Below, in pieces: positions 33,077-41,608 of a stretch of 64,000 bases of DNA. Numbering within the stretch: the stretch's first letter is position 1; each line of letters starts with the position of its first letter. A program made the translations under genes and the position numbers. The notes below the pieces were generated by a model. That model saw nothing but the letters and a program-made list of their open reading frames with translations, had not been told where the DNA came from and did not search any database. The stretch is from NCBI GenBank assembly GCA_040755535.1, contig JBFMAV010000014.1, positions 9,366 to 73,365 of the forward strand, in the 5' to 3' direction. Origin of the DNA: Aquabacter sp040755535 (GTDB lineage Bacteria; Pseudomonadota; Alphaproteobacteria; Rhizobiales; Xanthobacteraceae).

Positions 33077-33187
33077 GTCGCTTTATACCCTCTGAAACGC
33101 CTCTGTCAGCCGCCGTTCCGGGTCGGGCGTTGAAGGCCGCCCGGGTTTCCCTTGCCGTCTCAGCAAGGAGGGACGATAATGTCTCGA

Positions 33188-33265
33188 CGGCCTGGGGTGC
33201 CGCGCATCATGTGCGGCTGAGATCATACCCATCGAACCTGTCTGGATCATACCAGCGTAGGGAGG
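33188..33265 (+). promoter_or_regulatory. TPP riboswitch (THI element)
   Basis: The conserved blocks occur in order: CTGGGGTGCC, a variable hairpin (GCGCATCATGTGC), GGCTGAGATCATACCC, GAACCTG, TCTGGATCATACCAGCGTAG, GGGA. They match the thiamine-pyrophosphate aptamer. Its 3' closing strand contains GGGAGG, the thiO ribosome site 6-10 nt before the ATG at 33271. TPP binding would hide the site and block translation of thiO and probably thiSG. Confidence 0.93.
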
Positions 33266-33270
33266 TGCCG

Positions 33271-34446
33271 ATGAGCGCAAGCTTATCGTCCCCATTTGTG
33301 TCTTCCACGTCTTCCCCCGCCCGCCATGTCGCCATCGTCGGCGGCGGCGTGATCGGCCTTGCCATTGGCTGGCGCCTCGCGGAGGCGGGATGCACCGTGA
33401 ATATTTTCGATGCCGGCACACCGGGGCGCGGCGCAAGCCACGCCGCCGCGGGCATGCTGGCCGCCTGCGCGGAGGCCGAGCCGGGCGAGGAAATGCTGCT
33501 CGACCTCAACCGCGAGAGCCAGCGGCTCTGGCCCGCCTTCGCGGATGCGCTCCAGGCGGCGTCCGGCCTTGATGTGGGCTATCGCGAAAGCGGAACCTTG
33601 GTGGTGGCGTTGACTGCCGACGATGCCGCGAAGCTGCGCCATCAACACGCCTTCCAGCAAAAGCTCGGCCTGCCCGTGGACTGGCTCAGCGCCGCCGAGG
33701 CCCGCCGGCGCGAGCCGCATCTGGCCGGCCGGCTCGCAGGCGCCCTTTGGTGCCCGCAGGATCACCAGGCGGACAATCGCGCGGTGACCTCCGCCTTGCT
33801 GGAGGCCTGCGCGCGCGCCGGGGTACGTGTCCATGCCGATGCCCCCGTCTCGCGGGTGGTCACGGCGGACGGCAAGGCGGCGGGCGTGGAGGTTCACGGT
33901 GAGGTCCATGGAGCCGATACGGTCATCCTGGCCGCCGGCGCCTGGTCGCGGGGGGTGGATGTGGCGCCCGCCCGTCCTCTGCCCGTGCGCCCCATCAAGG
34001 GCCAGATGCTGGCGCTGCAAATGGACCCGGCGGCGCCCGTGCTGTCTCACGTGGTCTGGGGACCGGGCATTTACCTCGTGCCGCGCGCGGACGGACGGCT
34101 CATCCTCGGCGCGACGGTGGAGGAAAAGGGCTTTGACACCAGCCTGACGGCGGGCGGTCAGTTGGCGTTGCTAACCCATGCTTGGCGTGCGGTGCCGACC
34201 ATTGAGGAACTGCCCATCCTCGAACAATGGGTCGGCTTTCGGCCGGGGAGCCGGGACGATGCGCCCATTCTTGGACCAAGCGGAATTGATGGTTTGATCC
34301 ATGCGACGGGCCACCACCGCAACGGCATCTTGCTTTTGCCGATCACGACGCAGGCCATTGTTGACCTGATCCTGACCGGCACGCTTCATCCGCTCGCGGC
34401 CTCCTTCAATGTCGAGCGGTTCCATTCGCGGGCGGCGGCGGAGTAA
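33271..34446 (+). CDS. thiO: Glycine oxidase (thiamine thiazole branch)
   Basis: A 391-residue FAD-dependent D-amino-acid-oxidase-family protein with the dinucleotide motif VAIVGGGVIGLAIGWRLAEAG near residues 20-40. The C-terminal FRPGSRDDAPILGPS and TGHHRNGILL blocks are typical of ThiO. It oxidises glycine to iminoglycine for thiazole synthesis. It is the first gene after the TPP riboswitch and starts a thiO-thiS-thiG operon (4-nt gap to thiS). Regulation is by the riboswitch. Confidence 0.93.
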   Translation: MSASLSSPFVSSTSSPARHVAIVGGGVIGLAIGWRLAEAGCTVNIFDAGTPGRGASHAAAGMLAACAEAEPGEEMLLDLNRESQRLWPAFADALQAASGLDVGYRESGTLVVALTADDAAKLRHQHAFQQKLGLPVDWLSAAEARRREPHLAGRLAGALWCPQDHQADNRAVTSALLEACARAGVRVHADAPVSRVVTADGKAAGVEVHGEVHGADTVILAAGAWSRGVDVAPARPLPVRPIKGQMLALQMDPAAPVLSHVVWGPGIYLVPRADGRLILGATVEEKGFDTSLTAGGQLALLTHAWRAVPTIEELPILEQWVGFRPGSRDDAPILGPSGIDGLIHATGHHRNGILLLPITTQAIVDLILTGTLHPLAASFNVERFHSRAAAE

Positions 34447-34449
34447 CTC

Positions 34450-34668
34450 ATGCAGAGCCCATCTTTGTCCCTGCGCATCAATGGAGCGCAGGAAACCCTG
34501 TGCGCGTTGACGATTGCCGACCTGCTGGACGCCAAGAGCGTGGATTCCGCCCGGCGGGGCATCGCCGTTGCGGTCAATGGAGCGGTGGTGCCCCGTGCGC
34601 GCTGGCCGGAGCATGTGCTCGCGCCCGGCGACAGCGTCGAAATCATCCAGGCCCGCCAAGGCGGCTGA
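34450..34668 (+). CDS. thiS: Sulfur-carrier protein ThiS
   Basis: A 72-residue beta-grasp protein (SLRINGAQETLCAL; IAVAVNGAVVPRARW; LAPGDSVEIIQARQGG) that ends in the obligatory Gly-Gly. ThiF adenylates this C-terminus and it is thiocarboxylated to deliver sulfur to ThiG. Placed 3 nt after thiO and 29 nt before thiG. No thiF is present in the window, so activation must come from elsewhere. Confidence 0.93.
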   Translation: MQSPSLSLRINGAQETLCALTIADLLDAKSVDSARRGIAVAVNGAVVPRARWPEHVLAPGDSVEIIQARQGG

Positions 34669-34697
34669 GCCCACACACAGACTTTCGAGACACCCTT

Positions 34698-35477
34698 ATG
34701 TCGATCGCCCAAGACCCCCTCGTCATCGCGGGACGAAACTTCTCGTCCCGCCTGTTCCTCGGCACCGCCGGCTATCCGAGCCAGAAGGTGTTTCTCGATG
34801 CGCTGGACGCCTCAGGTGCACAGATGGCCACCGCCTCCATTCGGCGGATGAGCCTGGAAAGCTACGAGGAAAGTCTCGCCGATCTGCTCTCCGGTCGGGT
34901 GCACATCCTGCCCAATACCGCCGGGTGCCAGACGGCGAAGGATGCCATCCTCACCGCGGAATTGGCGCGCGAGGCGCTGGAGACGGACTGGGTCAAGCTG
35001 GAGGTGATCGGAGATCGCGAACTGCTCTATCCCAATGTGGAGGAGCTTTTGAAGGCCACCGAGGAATTGGTGCGGCTCGGCTTCGTGGTTCTGCCCTATT
35101 GCAATGACGATCCCGTCACCTGCCAGAAGCTGGCGGACCTCGGCGCCGCGACCGTGATGCCGCTCGGCTCCATGATCGGGACCGGGCTCGGCATCGCCAA
35201 TCCCCATATGATCGAGTTGATCTGTGCCCGGTCTCCGGTGCCGGTTGTGTTGGACGCGGGTATCGGAACCGCGTCGGACGCGGCGCTTGCCATGGAATTG
35301 GGCTGCGCGGCCGTGCTGCTGAACACCGCCGTTTCCAAGGCACACGACCCGGTCCGCATGGCCGGCGCCTTCCGCCATGCGGTCGAAGGCGGGCGCCTCG
35401 CCCGCCTCGCCGGCCGCATTCCGAAAAAGCTGCACGCGGAAGCGTCCAGCCCCGAATTCGGCCTGGTGGGAAGCTGA
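34698..35477 (+). CDS. thiG: Thiazole synthase
   Basis: A 259-residue TIM-barrel enzyme that joins deoxyxylulose phosphate, iminoglycine and ThiS-thiocarboxylate into the thiazole phosphate. The family blocks FSSRLFLGTAGYPSQK, ILPNTAGCQTAKDA, VKLEVIGD, DLGAATVMPLGSMIGTG and VLDAGIGTASDAALAMELGC are in order. The Lys in DWVKLEV is the Schiff-base candidate. The ATG at 34698 begins the conserved part. Last gene of the riboswitch operon; the transporter gene facing it is on the other strand. Confidence 0.95.
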   Translation: MSIAQDPLVIAGRNFSSRLFLGTAGYPSQKVFLDALDASGAQMATASIRRMSLESYEESLADLLSGRVHILPNTAGCQTAKDAILTAELAREALETDWVKLEVIGDRELLYPNVEELLKATEELVRLGFVVLPYCNDDPVTCQKLADLGAATVMPLGSMIGTGLGIANPHMIELICARSPVPVVLDAGIGTASDAALAMELGCAAVLLNTAVSKAHDPVRMAGAFRHAVEGGRLARLAGRIPKKLHAEASSPEFGLVGS

Positions 35478-35492
35478 TTCCCCTCCCCGCCT

Positions 35493-36665
35493 TCAGATTT
35501 TCTTCGCGCCCGTCTCGATAGGCGCGATGCCGGAAACGAGGCACGGCGAGAAGAACAGATAGCCGCGCCAAGCCCCGTGCAGGGTTCTCGTCATGACCAC
35601 GCACCAGAAGGCCGCGAGGCACACCACGAAAACGCCTCCCAGCACGGTGAAGAAGCCGAAGCCCGTCATGCGGCCGAGCGTCAGGGTGGCGAGGGAATAG
35701 ACGCCCAATGGGAAGGTGAAGGCCCACCAGCCGATATTGAAGGGCATGCCTTCGCGCGCATAGCGCATCGTCTTCAGGACGGCGAGCATCAGCCACCACA
35801 GGCCATAGCCCCACAGAATGACGCCGCCAATGATGCCGATGCCGAGCCCTGCATCGCCCACGGCGGCAAGGCCATGGCTGCCGAAAATGGCCGGCGCATT
35901 GCCGCCCAGCAGGAGCAGCCCGAGGGAGCCGGTGCCGATGGGGCCGAGCGCGAGCCAGCCCGAGGCCGCCATGTCCCGGTTCGGCAGTTTGTAGAGGATC
36001 AGGCGCAGCAAGAGGATCACGAGGATGCTCATGGCGAGAGGAACGGAGAAGGCCCACAGCGCATAGCTGATGATGTGGACCCCATACCCCTCTTCCGGGC
36101 CAAGATGGGTGACGAGGAGAGCGCCGCTGGCGGCCGCCACCTCCGCCGCCACGATCGGCAGCAGCCAGACCGCGGTCATCTTCTCCAGGCTGTGATCTTG
36201 GCGGGTAAACATCAGGAATGGGATCAGCAGGCCGCAGGCGACCGCCATGGCGACATCGATCCACCACAGCACATGGGCGATCTGGAGCGCGGTGTCGCCC
36301 CACAGGGGAATGCCGAAGCCGATGAAGCCATTAATGATGGTCGCGAGCCCCATGGGTATGGTCCCGAAGAACATGGACACCACAGGGTGCTCAAAGATGC
36401 GCTTCGCCCCGTCGAAGAAGAAGATCCACCGCGCCGCGTACATGCAGGTGAACAGCAGGAACAGGCAGATGTTGATCATCCATAACGTCTGCCCCACCAG
36501 ATGAAGCATCGGAATATTCACCGGGAATTGATTCAGAGCCAGGGCAAGGACACCAGTGCCCATGGTCGCGCCGAACCAGTTAGGCGTGAATTGACGAATC
36601 ATTTCCTTAAAATCGCCCGCAGGCGCTGGCCCGCTGCGCGGCGCGGACGAAACGGTGTCGGCCAA
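35493..36665 (-). CDS. TDT/SLAC1-family transporter (TehA/malate-type)
   Basis: A 390-residue integral membrane protein with ten hydrophobic spans (for example IRQFTPNWFGATMGTGVLAL at the start, the TDT signature). The family (PF03595) includes tellurite/dicarboxylate transporters, the sulfite exporter and plant SLAC1 anion channels. Substrate cannot be read. A TTG at 36665 has GGGGAGAG 6-7 nt upstream and is preferred; an ATG at 36602 is the alternative. It lies on the minus strand between thiG and thiE. A link to thiamine is not supported by sequence. Confidence 0.8.
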   Translation of the reverse strand: MADTVSSAPRSGPAPAGDFKEMIRQFTPNWFGATMGTGVLALALNQFPVNIPMLHLVGQTLWMINICLFLLFTCMYAARWIFFFDGAKRIFEHPVVSMFFGTIPMGLATIINGFIGFGIPLWGDTALQIAHVLWWIDVAMAVACGLLIPFLMFTRQDHSLEKMTAVWLLPIVAAEVAAASGALLVTHLGPEEGYGVHIISYALWAFSVPLAMSILVILLLRLILYKLPNRDMAASGWLALGPIGTGSLGLLLLGGNAPAIFGSHGLAAVGDAGLGIGIIGGVILWGYGLWWLMLAVLKTMRYAREGMPFNIGWWAFTFPLGVYSLATLTLGRMTGFGFFTVLGGVFVVCLAAFWCVVMTRTLHGAWRGYLFFSPCLVSGIAPIETGAKKI

Positions 36666-36824
36666 GGTGGTCTCTCCCCGAAAAGCACGCCACCGGCCCC
36701 CCGGCTGGCGCGCCAAGCTAGTTCAGGCCACGCCGCGCTTGCAAGGACAGTCATTGATGATCGCGCGGCCTTGCGGCGCCGCCTTGTGGGGCGCAGAGAG
36801 GATTGCCGTCCACGGAATGTCCCC

Positions 36825-37451
36825 ATGCTGCCCGCCCCGCCCCTTCTCCTCATCACCGACCGCACCCAGGCCCGTCGCCCGCTGAGCCAGATCGTGGCCG
36901 AGGCATGCGCCGCCGGCCTGCGCTGGGTGAGCTTGCGGGAAAAGGATCTGCCCGAAGACGCGCAGCGGGAACTGGTGAAAGACCTCATGGCTCAGGCCCG
37001 CCCATTCGGCGCCCGGGTGATGCTCCACGGCGCGCCTGAACTGGCGAAGGCGGCGGGCGCGGACGGCGTGCATCTGGCCGCCGGCACCGATGCGCAAGCG
37101 GCACGCGTCCTCATGGGCAGCGAGGCCCTGATTGGCCAGTCGATCCACGGTCCAGGGGAAGCGGCGGCGGCAGATCCCGCTTGTCTCGATTATGTGGTGG
37201 CCGGACCAGCCTTCGAGACCGCTTCGAAGCCGGGATATGGCCCAGCTCTCGGCCCGGAGGGGCTCGCCCATCTCGTTTCCATCTGCCGCGTTCCGGTGCT
37301 GGCCTTGGGTGGAATCGAGCGCGGCACCATCGCGCCCTGCCGGCAGGCGGGCGTCGCCGGAGTAGCGGTGATGGGCGGCGTCATGCGGGCTGACGATCCC
37401 CAGGCGGAAACGCGCGCGCTGCTAGCGGCGTGGGGTCCGGGGCGGGACTGA
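36825..37451 (+). CDS. thiE: Thiamine-phosphate synthase (ThiE/TenI family)
   Basis: A 208-residue TIM-barrel enzyme. LLLITDRTQ, LRWVSLREKDL, VMLHGAPELAKAAGADGVHLA, GQSIHG and YVVAGPAFETASKPGYGPALG are the ThiE/TenI fingerprint, with the pyrophosphate-binding residues kept. It condenses the hydroxymethylpyrimidine and thiazole moieties into thiamine phosphate. TenI-type aminase/isomerase activity is a possible alternative because those families are close. It is not in the riboswitch operon and presumably has its own promoter upstream of 36825, divergent from the TDT transporter. Confidence 0.85.
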   Translation: MLPAPPLLLITDRTQARRPLSQIVAEACAAGLRWVSLREKDLPEDAQRELVKDLMAQARPFGARVMLHGAPELAKAAGADGVHLAAGTDAQAARVLMGSEALIGQSIHGPGEAAAADPACLDYVVAGPAFETASKPGYGPALGPEGLAHLVSICRVPVLALGGIERGTIAPCRQAGVAGVAVMGGVMRADDPQAETRALLAAWGPGRD

Positions 37452-37608
37452 CATATTCGACCGGGTAAAGTCTGGAGAAATGTCGCTGCCGCCGGTCCCC
37501 GCTGGCGTCGTCCTCGCCCTCCGCCATTGCCTCATGACCGCCAGCGATTTTCCCCTCGTCAGCAAGCAGGCGAGAGCTCTAACGCGCCCCCTGCGCCAAA
37601 CGGCATGT

Positions 37609-37633
37609 CCCCTCTCCCACTTGCGAGGGAGGG
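37609..37633. repeat. REP-like hairpin (degenerate)
   Basis: CCCTCTCCC, ACTT, then GCGAGGGAGGG: an imperfect inverted repeat resembling the intergenic hairpin at 39358-39383. It lies in the 267-bp gap between thiE and sufT, which otherwise holds no gene I can support. Confidence 0.35.
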
Positions 37634-37648
37634 TTGGGAGGGAAATAC

Positions 37649-37669
37649 GGGCCGCGCTGCGAGCGGCCC
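37649..37669 (-). terminator. Hairpin downstream of sufT
   Basis: GGGCCGC and GCGGCCC pair perfectly over 7 bp with a 7-nt loop, 49 nt beyond the sufT stop; possible end of the suf transcript. Confidence 0.4.
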
Positions 37670-37718
37670 ACGACGTCGCGCCCCGCTCGAAAACCCGGGA
37701 AGGCTGCGCCCGCTCGTC

Positions 37719-38090
37719 TCACCACAGATTGAGCGTGGCCCGCGCCTCTTCGGACATGCGGCCCTGGTCCCAAGGCGGGTCGAACGTGATCTCCACGGTC
37801 ACGCCGCCGACCCCCGCGACAGAGGCGACGGCATTCTCCACCATGCCCGGCAATTCGGCGGCGGCAGGGCAATTAGGCGTTGTCAGCGTCATCTCGACGG
37901 CAACCGAGCGGTCGTCCGCGATGTCCACCTTGTAGATGAGACCCAACTCGTAAATGTCCACGGGAATTTCCGGGTCATAGACGGTCTTCAGCGCACCCAC
38001 GATGTCGTCGGTAAGCCGGTTCAGCTCCGCTTCCGGGATCTGGGAAATGATCGCCGGAGCGTTCGGGGTCTCAAGGTCGGTTTCGGTCAT
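37719..38090 (-). CDS. sufT: SUF-system MIP18/DUF59 protein SufT
   Basis: A 123-residue MIP18-family (DUF59) protein. After an acidic N-terminus the core reads VYDPEIPVDIYELGLIYKV, MTLTTPNCPAAAELP (conserved reactive Cys) and VTVEITFDPPWDQGRMS, all standard SufT features. It helps assemble or transfer Fe-S clusters. It is the last gene of the suf operon and its ATG overlaps the sufS stop (ATGA). No SufA/ErpA-type carrier follows in this window. Confidence 0.9.
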   Translation of the reverse strand: MTETDLETPNAPAIISQIPEAELNRLTDDIVGALKTVYDPEIPVDIYELGLIYKVDIADDRSVAVEMTLTTPNCPAAAELPGMVENAVASVAGVGGVTVEITFDPPWDQGRMSEEARATLNLW

Positions 38091-39334
38091 GCGAACAAAT
38101 CCTGCGCCTTCAGAAGGGCCTGTGCAAGGCGATCCACGTCGGCACGGCTATTATAGAATGCGAACGATGCGCGACAGGTCGCGCTCGCTCCATATCGGGC
38201 GAGAAGCGGCTGGGCGCAATGGGTGCCGGCGCGCACGGCCACACCGTATCGATCGAGAATGGTCGCGACGTCGTGAGGATGCGCGCCCTTCATCTCGAAG
38301 GAGATGATCGCGCCCTTGCCCGCCGCCGTGCCGATGATGCGCAGGCTGTTCATGGCGCCAAGGCGCTCATGGGCATAGGCGGAAATGGCGTGTTCCTGCG
38401 CCGCGATCCGCTCCCGGCCAAGGCTGATCATGTAATCGAGCGCGGCACCAAGGCCGATGGCCTCGACGATGGCGGGCGTGCCCGCCTCGAAGCGATGGGG
38501 CGGCGCGGCATAGGTGACGCGGGTCTCGCTCACCTCACGGATCATCTCGCCACCGCCCTCATAAGGCGGCATTTCGGCGAGCAGGTCGCGCTTGCCATAA
38601 AGCACGCCGATGCCGGTCGGCCCGTATAGTTTGTGGCCGGTGACCACGTAGAAATCCACATCCAGCGCGCGCACATCCACAGGCATGTGCACCGCCCCCT
38701 GGCACCCATCCACTAGAACCTTGGCGCCCACCGCATGGGCGGCCGCGACGATCTCCTTCAGCGGCGTCACCGTGCCGAGCACGTTGGACATGTGGGTGAT
38801 GGCCACAACCTTGGTGCGCGGGGTGAGCAGGTCGCGGAAGGCGTCGAGATCGAACGCCCCGTCTTCCCGCACCGGCGCCCATTTGATCACGGCACCCTTG
38901 CGCTCGCGCAGGAAATGCCAGGGCACGATGTTGGAATGATGCTCCATGATGGAGAGGATGATCTCGTCCCCTTCCCCCATGGACTGGCCGAGCGAATTGG
39001 CGACGAGATTGATGCCGCCCGTGCCGGAACGGGTGAAGATGATCTCGTCCACCGACGCAGCATTGAGGAAAGCGCGCACCGTCTCGCGGGCCTGCTCGAA
39101 GCCCTCGGTCGCGGCGTTGGCGAGATAATGCAGGCCGCGATGCACGTTGGAATATTCGCGCTCATAGGCGGTGCGCATGCGGTCCAGCACCTGACGCGGC
39201 TTCTGCGCGGAGGCGGCATTGTCCAGATAGGTGAGCGGATGGCCGTTCACTTCCAGCGAGAGGGCCGGAAAATCCGCGCGCACCGCATCGAGATCGAAGG
39301 GCGCTTCCGCGAGGGCATCAAGGGCTGCGGTCAT
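38087..39334 (-). CDS. sufS: Cysteine desulfurase SufS (type II)
   Basis: A 415-residue PLP enzyme. YLDNAASAQKP opens the protein, THMSNVLGT lies in the cofactor site, VTGHKLYGPTG carries the Schiff-base lysine, and RAGTHCAQPLL carries the catalytic cysteine on the short type II loop. It takes sulfur from cysteine for SufBCD, normally with SufE/SufU help, neither of which is seen here. The start at 39334 has AAGGA 7 nt upstream. The neighbour upstream is sufD and downstream is sufT. A second desulfurase heads the operon. Confidence 0.93.
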   Translation of the reverse strand: MTAALDALAEAPFDLDAVRADFPALSLEVNGHPLTYLDNAASAQKPRQVLDRMRTAYEREYSNVHRGLHYLANAATEGFEQARETVRAFLNAASVDEIIFTRSGTGGINLVANSLGQSMGEGDEIILSIMEHHSNIVPWHFLRERKGAVIKWAPVREDGAFDLDAFRDLLTPRTKVVAITHMSNVLGTVTPLKEIVAAAHAVGAKVLVDGCQGAVHMPVDVRALDVDFYVVTGHKLYGPTGIGVLYGKRDLLAEMPPYEGGGEMIREVSETRVTYAAPPHRFEAGTPAIVEAIGLGAALDYMISLGRERIAAQEHAISAYAHERLGAMNSLRIIGTAAGKGAIISFEMKGAHPHDVATILDRYGVAVRAGTHCAQPLLARYGASATCRASFAFYNSRADVDRLAQALLKAQDLFA

Positions 39335-39357
39335 GGACATATCCTTGCCACGGGTCA

Positions 39358-39383
39358 CCCTCCCCCGCCTGTGCGGGAGAGGG
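39358..39383. repeat. REP-like intergenic hairpin
   Basis: CCCTCCCCCGC and GCGGGAGAGGG pair with one mismatch around a CTGT loop in the short sufD-sufS gap; it may tune expression of the distal suf genes. It resembles the element at 37609-37633. Confidence 0.45.
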
Positions 39384-39392
39384 CGAGGGCCA

Positions 39393-40727
39393 TCAGGCGG
39401 CCCGGGTCTTCAGCCAGTGCTCGGCGCGCGCGATCAGCATCTCGCGCAGAGCTTCGTCTTCCACGAACTCGATGGCCTCGCCGACAAAGGCCTGGATCAA
39501 CAGCGCCTCTGCCTCCTTGGCGGGAATGCCGCGGGCCTGGAGGTAGAAGAGCAGGTCTTCATCCAGGTCGCCGGCGGTAGCGCCATGGCCGCATTGGACA
39601 TCGTCGGCGAAGATCTCCAGCTCCGGCTTGTTGTCCATTTCGGCCGTCTCGCCGAGCAGGAGCGACTGGCTCATCATGCGCCCGTCGGTCTTCTGCGCAT
39701 CCGGGCGCACGACAATCTTGCCCTGGAACACGCCGTGGGATTCGTCCGCGAGCACTGTCTTGAACAGTTCCCGGCTCTCGCAATGGGCCACCGCATGGTC
39801 CAGCAGCAGCGTCACGTCCGCATGCTGGCGGTCCTTGAGCAGCGTCACGCCCCGCAGGCCCGCATGGGACTGGGTGCCCGAGAAGCGGCCATAGAGGCTG
39901 ACCCGCGAGGCCAAGGCTCCGGTGGTGAGCCCAAACGTGTGCAGCGTTGTCTTGTGACCCAGTTCGGCCATCAGGGTCGCGAAATGCAGCGCGGTCGCGC
40001 TGTCTTCCTGGAGGCGCACATAGTCCACATGCGCCTCGTCGCCGGCGAACAGCTCCAACGCATCGTTCACCTGATAGGCAACGCCCGCGCGCCCCTGGAA
40101 GCTTTCCACCAGGGTAAAGCGCGCGCCCGCTCCCACATCCAGAAGACGGCGCGTGAAGGTGGCGGCCGGCTCGTCCATGGTGAACACATGGGCCACATGG
40201 AGCGGGCGGGAGATATGGGCGCCCGCCTCCACGCGAATGACCAGCCCTTCCTCCGCCAACGCAGTGTTGAGCGCCAGCACGCCGTCATACCGCTGCGGGG
40301 CCAGCGTTCCCAGCTTCTCAACCGTTCCCTTGCCGCCGGCAACGGCACTCGCAAGCGGCACCACGGTCAGTCCTGGTTCCAGGCCCGCGAGATCGGAATG
40401 GGCTCGCGAGAGCTGACCATTCACGAACAGGATCCGCCGGGCTTCCGGCAGCTTGAGTGCACGAAAATCACCTTCCGCCTCGCTGGCCCCATCGATCGGT
40501 GCGGCGGGCGGTGCTGCATTGCGCAGGATCGCGCGCAGGTCGGTGTATTTCCATTCCTCGACCCGGCGATGGGGCAGGCCCTGGGCGGCGAAAGCATCGC
40601 GGGCGGCGCGGCGCAATTCGCCCATGCGGCCGGCGAGCGCGGTGGCGTCCGGCGCGCCGGTCTGGTCGAGAAGCGCAAGCAGGGCCTGTTCGGCGCCGGT
40701 GCGCGGGATCTGGTTCTGGACGTTCAT
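39393..40727 (-). CDS. sufD: Fe-S cluster assembly scaffold subunit SufD
   Basis: A 444-residue SufB/SufD-family beta-helix protein. The N-terminal HRRVEEWKYTDLRAILR block and the C-terminal CGHGATAGDLDEDLLFYLQARGIPAKEAEALLI block are diagnostic. It forms the SufBC2D scaffold with the neighbouring gene products. The conserved C-terminal histidine of SufD needed for cluster assembly is present in the CGHGAT motif. ATG at 40727 with GAGGA 7 nt upstream; 10-bp gap from sufC. Confidence 0.93.
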   Translation of the reverse strand: MNVQNQIPRTGAEQALLALLDQTGAPDATALAGRMGELRRAARDAFAAQGLPHRRVEEWKYTDLRAILRNAAPPAAPIDGASEAEGDFRALKLPEARRILFVNGQLSRAHSDLAGLEPGLTVVPLASAVAGGKGTVEKLGTLAPQRYDGVLALNTALAEEGLVIRVEAGAHISRPLHVAHVFTMDEPAATFTRRLLDVGAGARFTLVESFQGRAGVAYQVNDALELFAGDEAHVDYVRLQEDSATALHFATLMAELGHKTTLHTFGLTTGALASRVSLYGRFSGTQSHAGLRGVTLLKDRQHADVTLLLDHAVAHCESRELFKTVLADESHGVFQGKIVVRPDAQKTDGRMMSQSLLLGETAEMDNKPELEIFADDVQCGHGATAGDLDEDLLFYLQARGIPAKEAEALLIQAFVGEAIEFVEDEALREMLIARAEHWLKTRAA

Positions 40728-40737
40728 GGCTCCGTCC

Positions 40738-41493
40738 TCACGCCGCGTCCTGGCCGTAGCCGGCATAGCCCGAGGCTTCCAGCTCCAGCGCCAGGTCCTT
40801 GCCGCCGGTGCGCACGATGCGGCCCTTGTGCATCACATGCACCACGTCGGGGACGATGTGGTTCAGCAGGCGCTGATAATGGGTGATGACCACCATGCCG
40901 CGCTCCGGCGAGCGCAGGGCGTTCACGCCCTCGGACACCACTTTCAGCGCGTCGATGTCCAGGCCGGAATCTGTCTCGTCAAGGATGCAGAGCTTGGGCT
41001 GGAGCAGCGTCATCTGAAGGATTTCGTTGCGCTTCTTCTCACCGCCCGAAAAGCCGACATTCACGCCGCGCCGGAGCATTTCTTGCGAGATGCCGAGCCG
41101 GCCGGCATGGTCCTTCACGAGGCGCAGGAAGTCGGGGGTCGAGAGTTCGTCCTCGCCCCGCGCCTTGCGCTGCGCGTTCAGCGCGGTGCGCAGGAAGGTC
41201 ATGGTCGCGACGCCGGGAATCTCGATAGGATACTGGAAGGCGAGGAACAGGCCCGCCGCAGCGCGCGCGTCCGGCTCCATCTCCAGCAGGTCCTGGCCGT
41301 CGAGCAGCGCCTCGCCGTCCGTCACCTCATAATCCTCCTTGCCCGCGAGGACATAGGAGAGCGTGGACTTGCCGGAGCCGTTCGGCCCCATGATGGCGTG
41401 GACTTCGCCGGGTTGAACCACGAGGTCGAGACCGCGCAGGATCTGGTTGTCCTCGATCTGCGCATGCAGGTTCTTGATTTCGAGCAGGGCCAT
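40738..41493 (-). CDS. sufC: Fe-S assembly ATPase SufC
   Basis: A 251-residue ABC-type ATPase without membrane domain. Walker A GPNGSGKST is near residue 35, and FSGGEKKRNEIL is the SufC-type signature. ILDETDSGLDIDALK carries Walker B and the D-loop, and VVITHYQRLLNHI carries the H-loop. It powers conformational change of the SufBCD complex. Of two candidate ATGs (41505 and 41493), the second begins the usual MALLEIKNLHAQIED. It sits between sufB and sufD. Confidence 0.95.
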   Translation of the reverse strand: MALLEIKNLHAQIEDNQILRGLDLVVQPGEVHAIMGPNGSGKSTLSYVLAGKEDYEVTDGEALLDGQDLLEMEPDARAAAGLFLAFQYPIEIPGVATMTFLRTALNAQRKARGEDELSTPDFLRLVKDHAGRLGISQEMLRRGVNVGFSGGEKKRNEILQMTLLQPKLCILDETDSGLDIDALKVVSEGVNALRSPERGMVVITHYQRLLNHIVPDVVHVMHKGRIVRTGGKDLALELEASGYAGYGQDAA

Positions 41494-41608
41494 GGTGGTG
41501 TCCATTCCATAAGGTTCGGCGCTCGGCTCGTCCGCCAGTGCGGGACGCGGGCGCAGGATATTGAGACGGAGGCGGCCCGCACGCGCGGGCCAGCCGGGGC
41601 GCGGGCCT

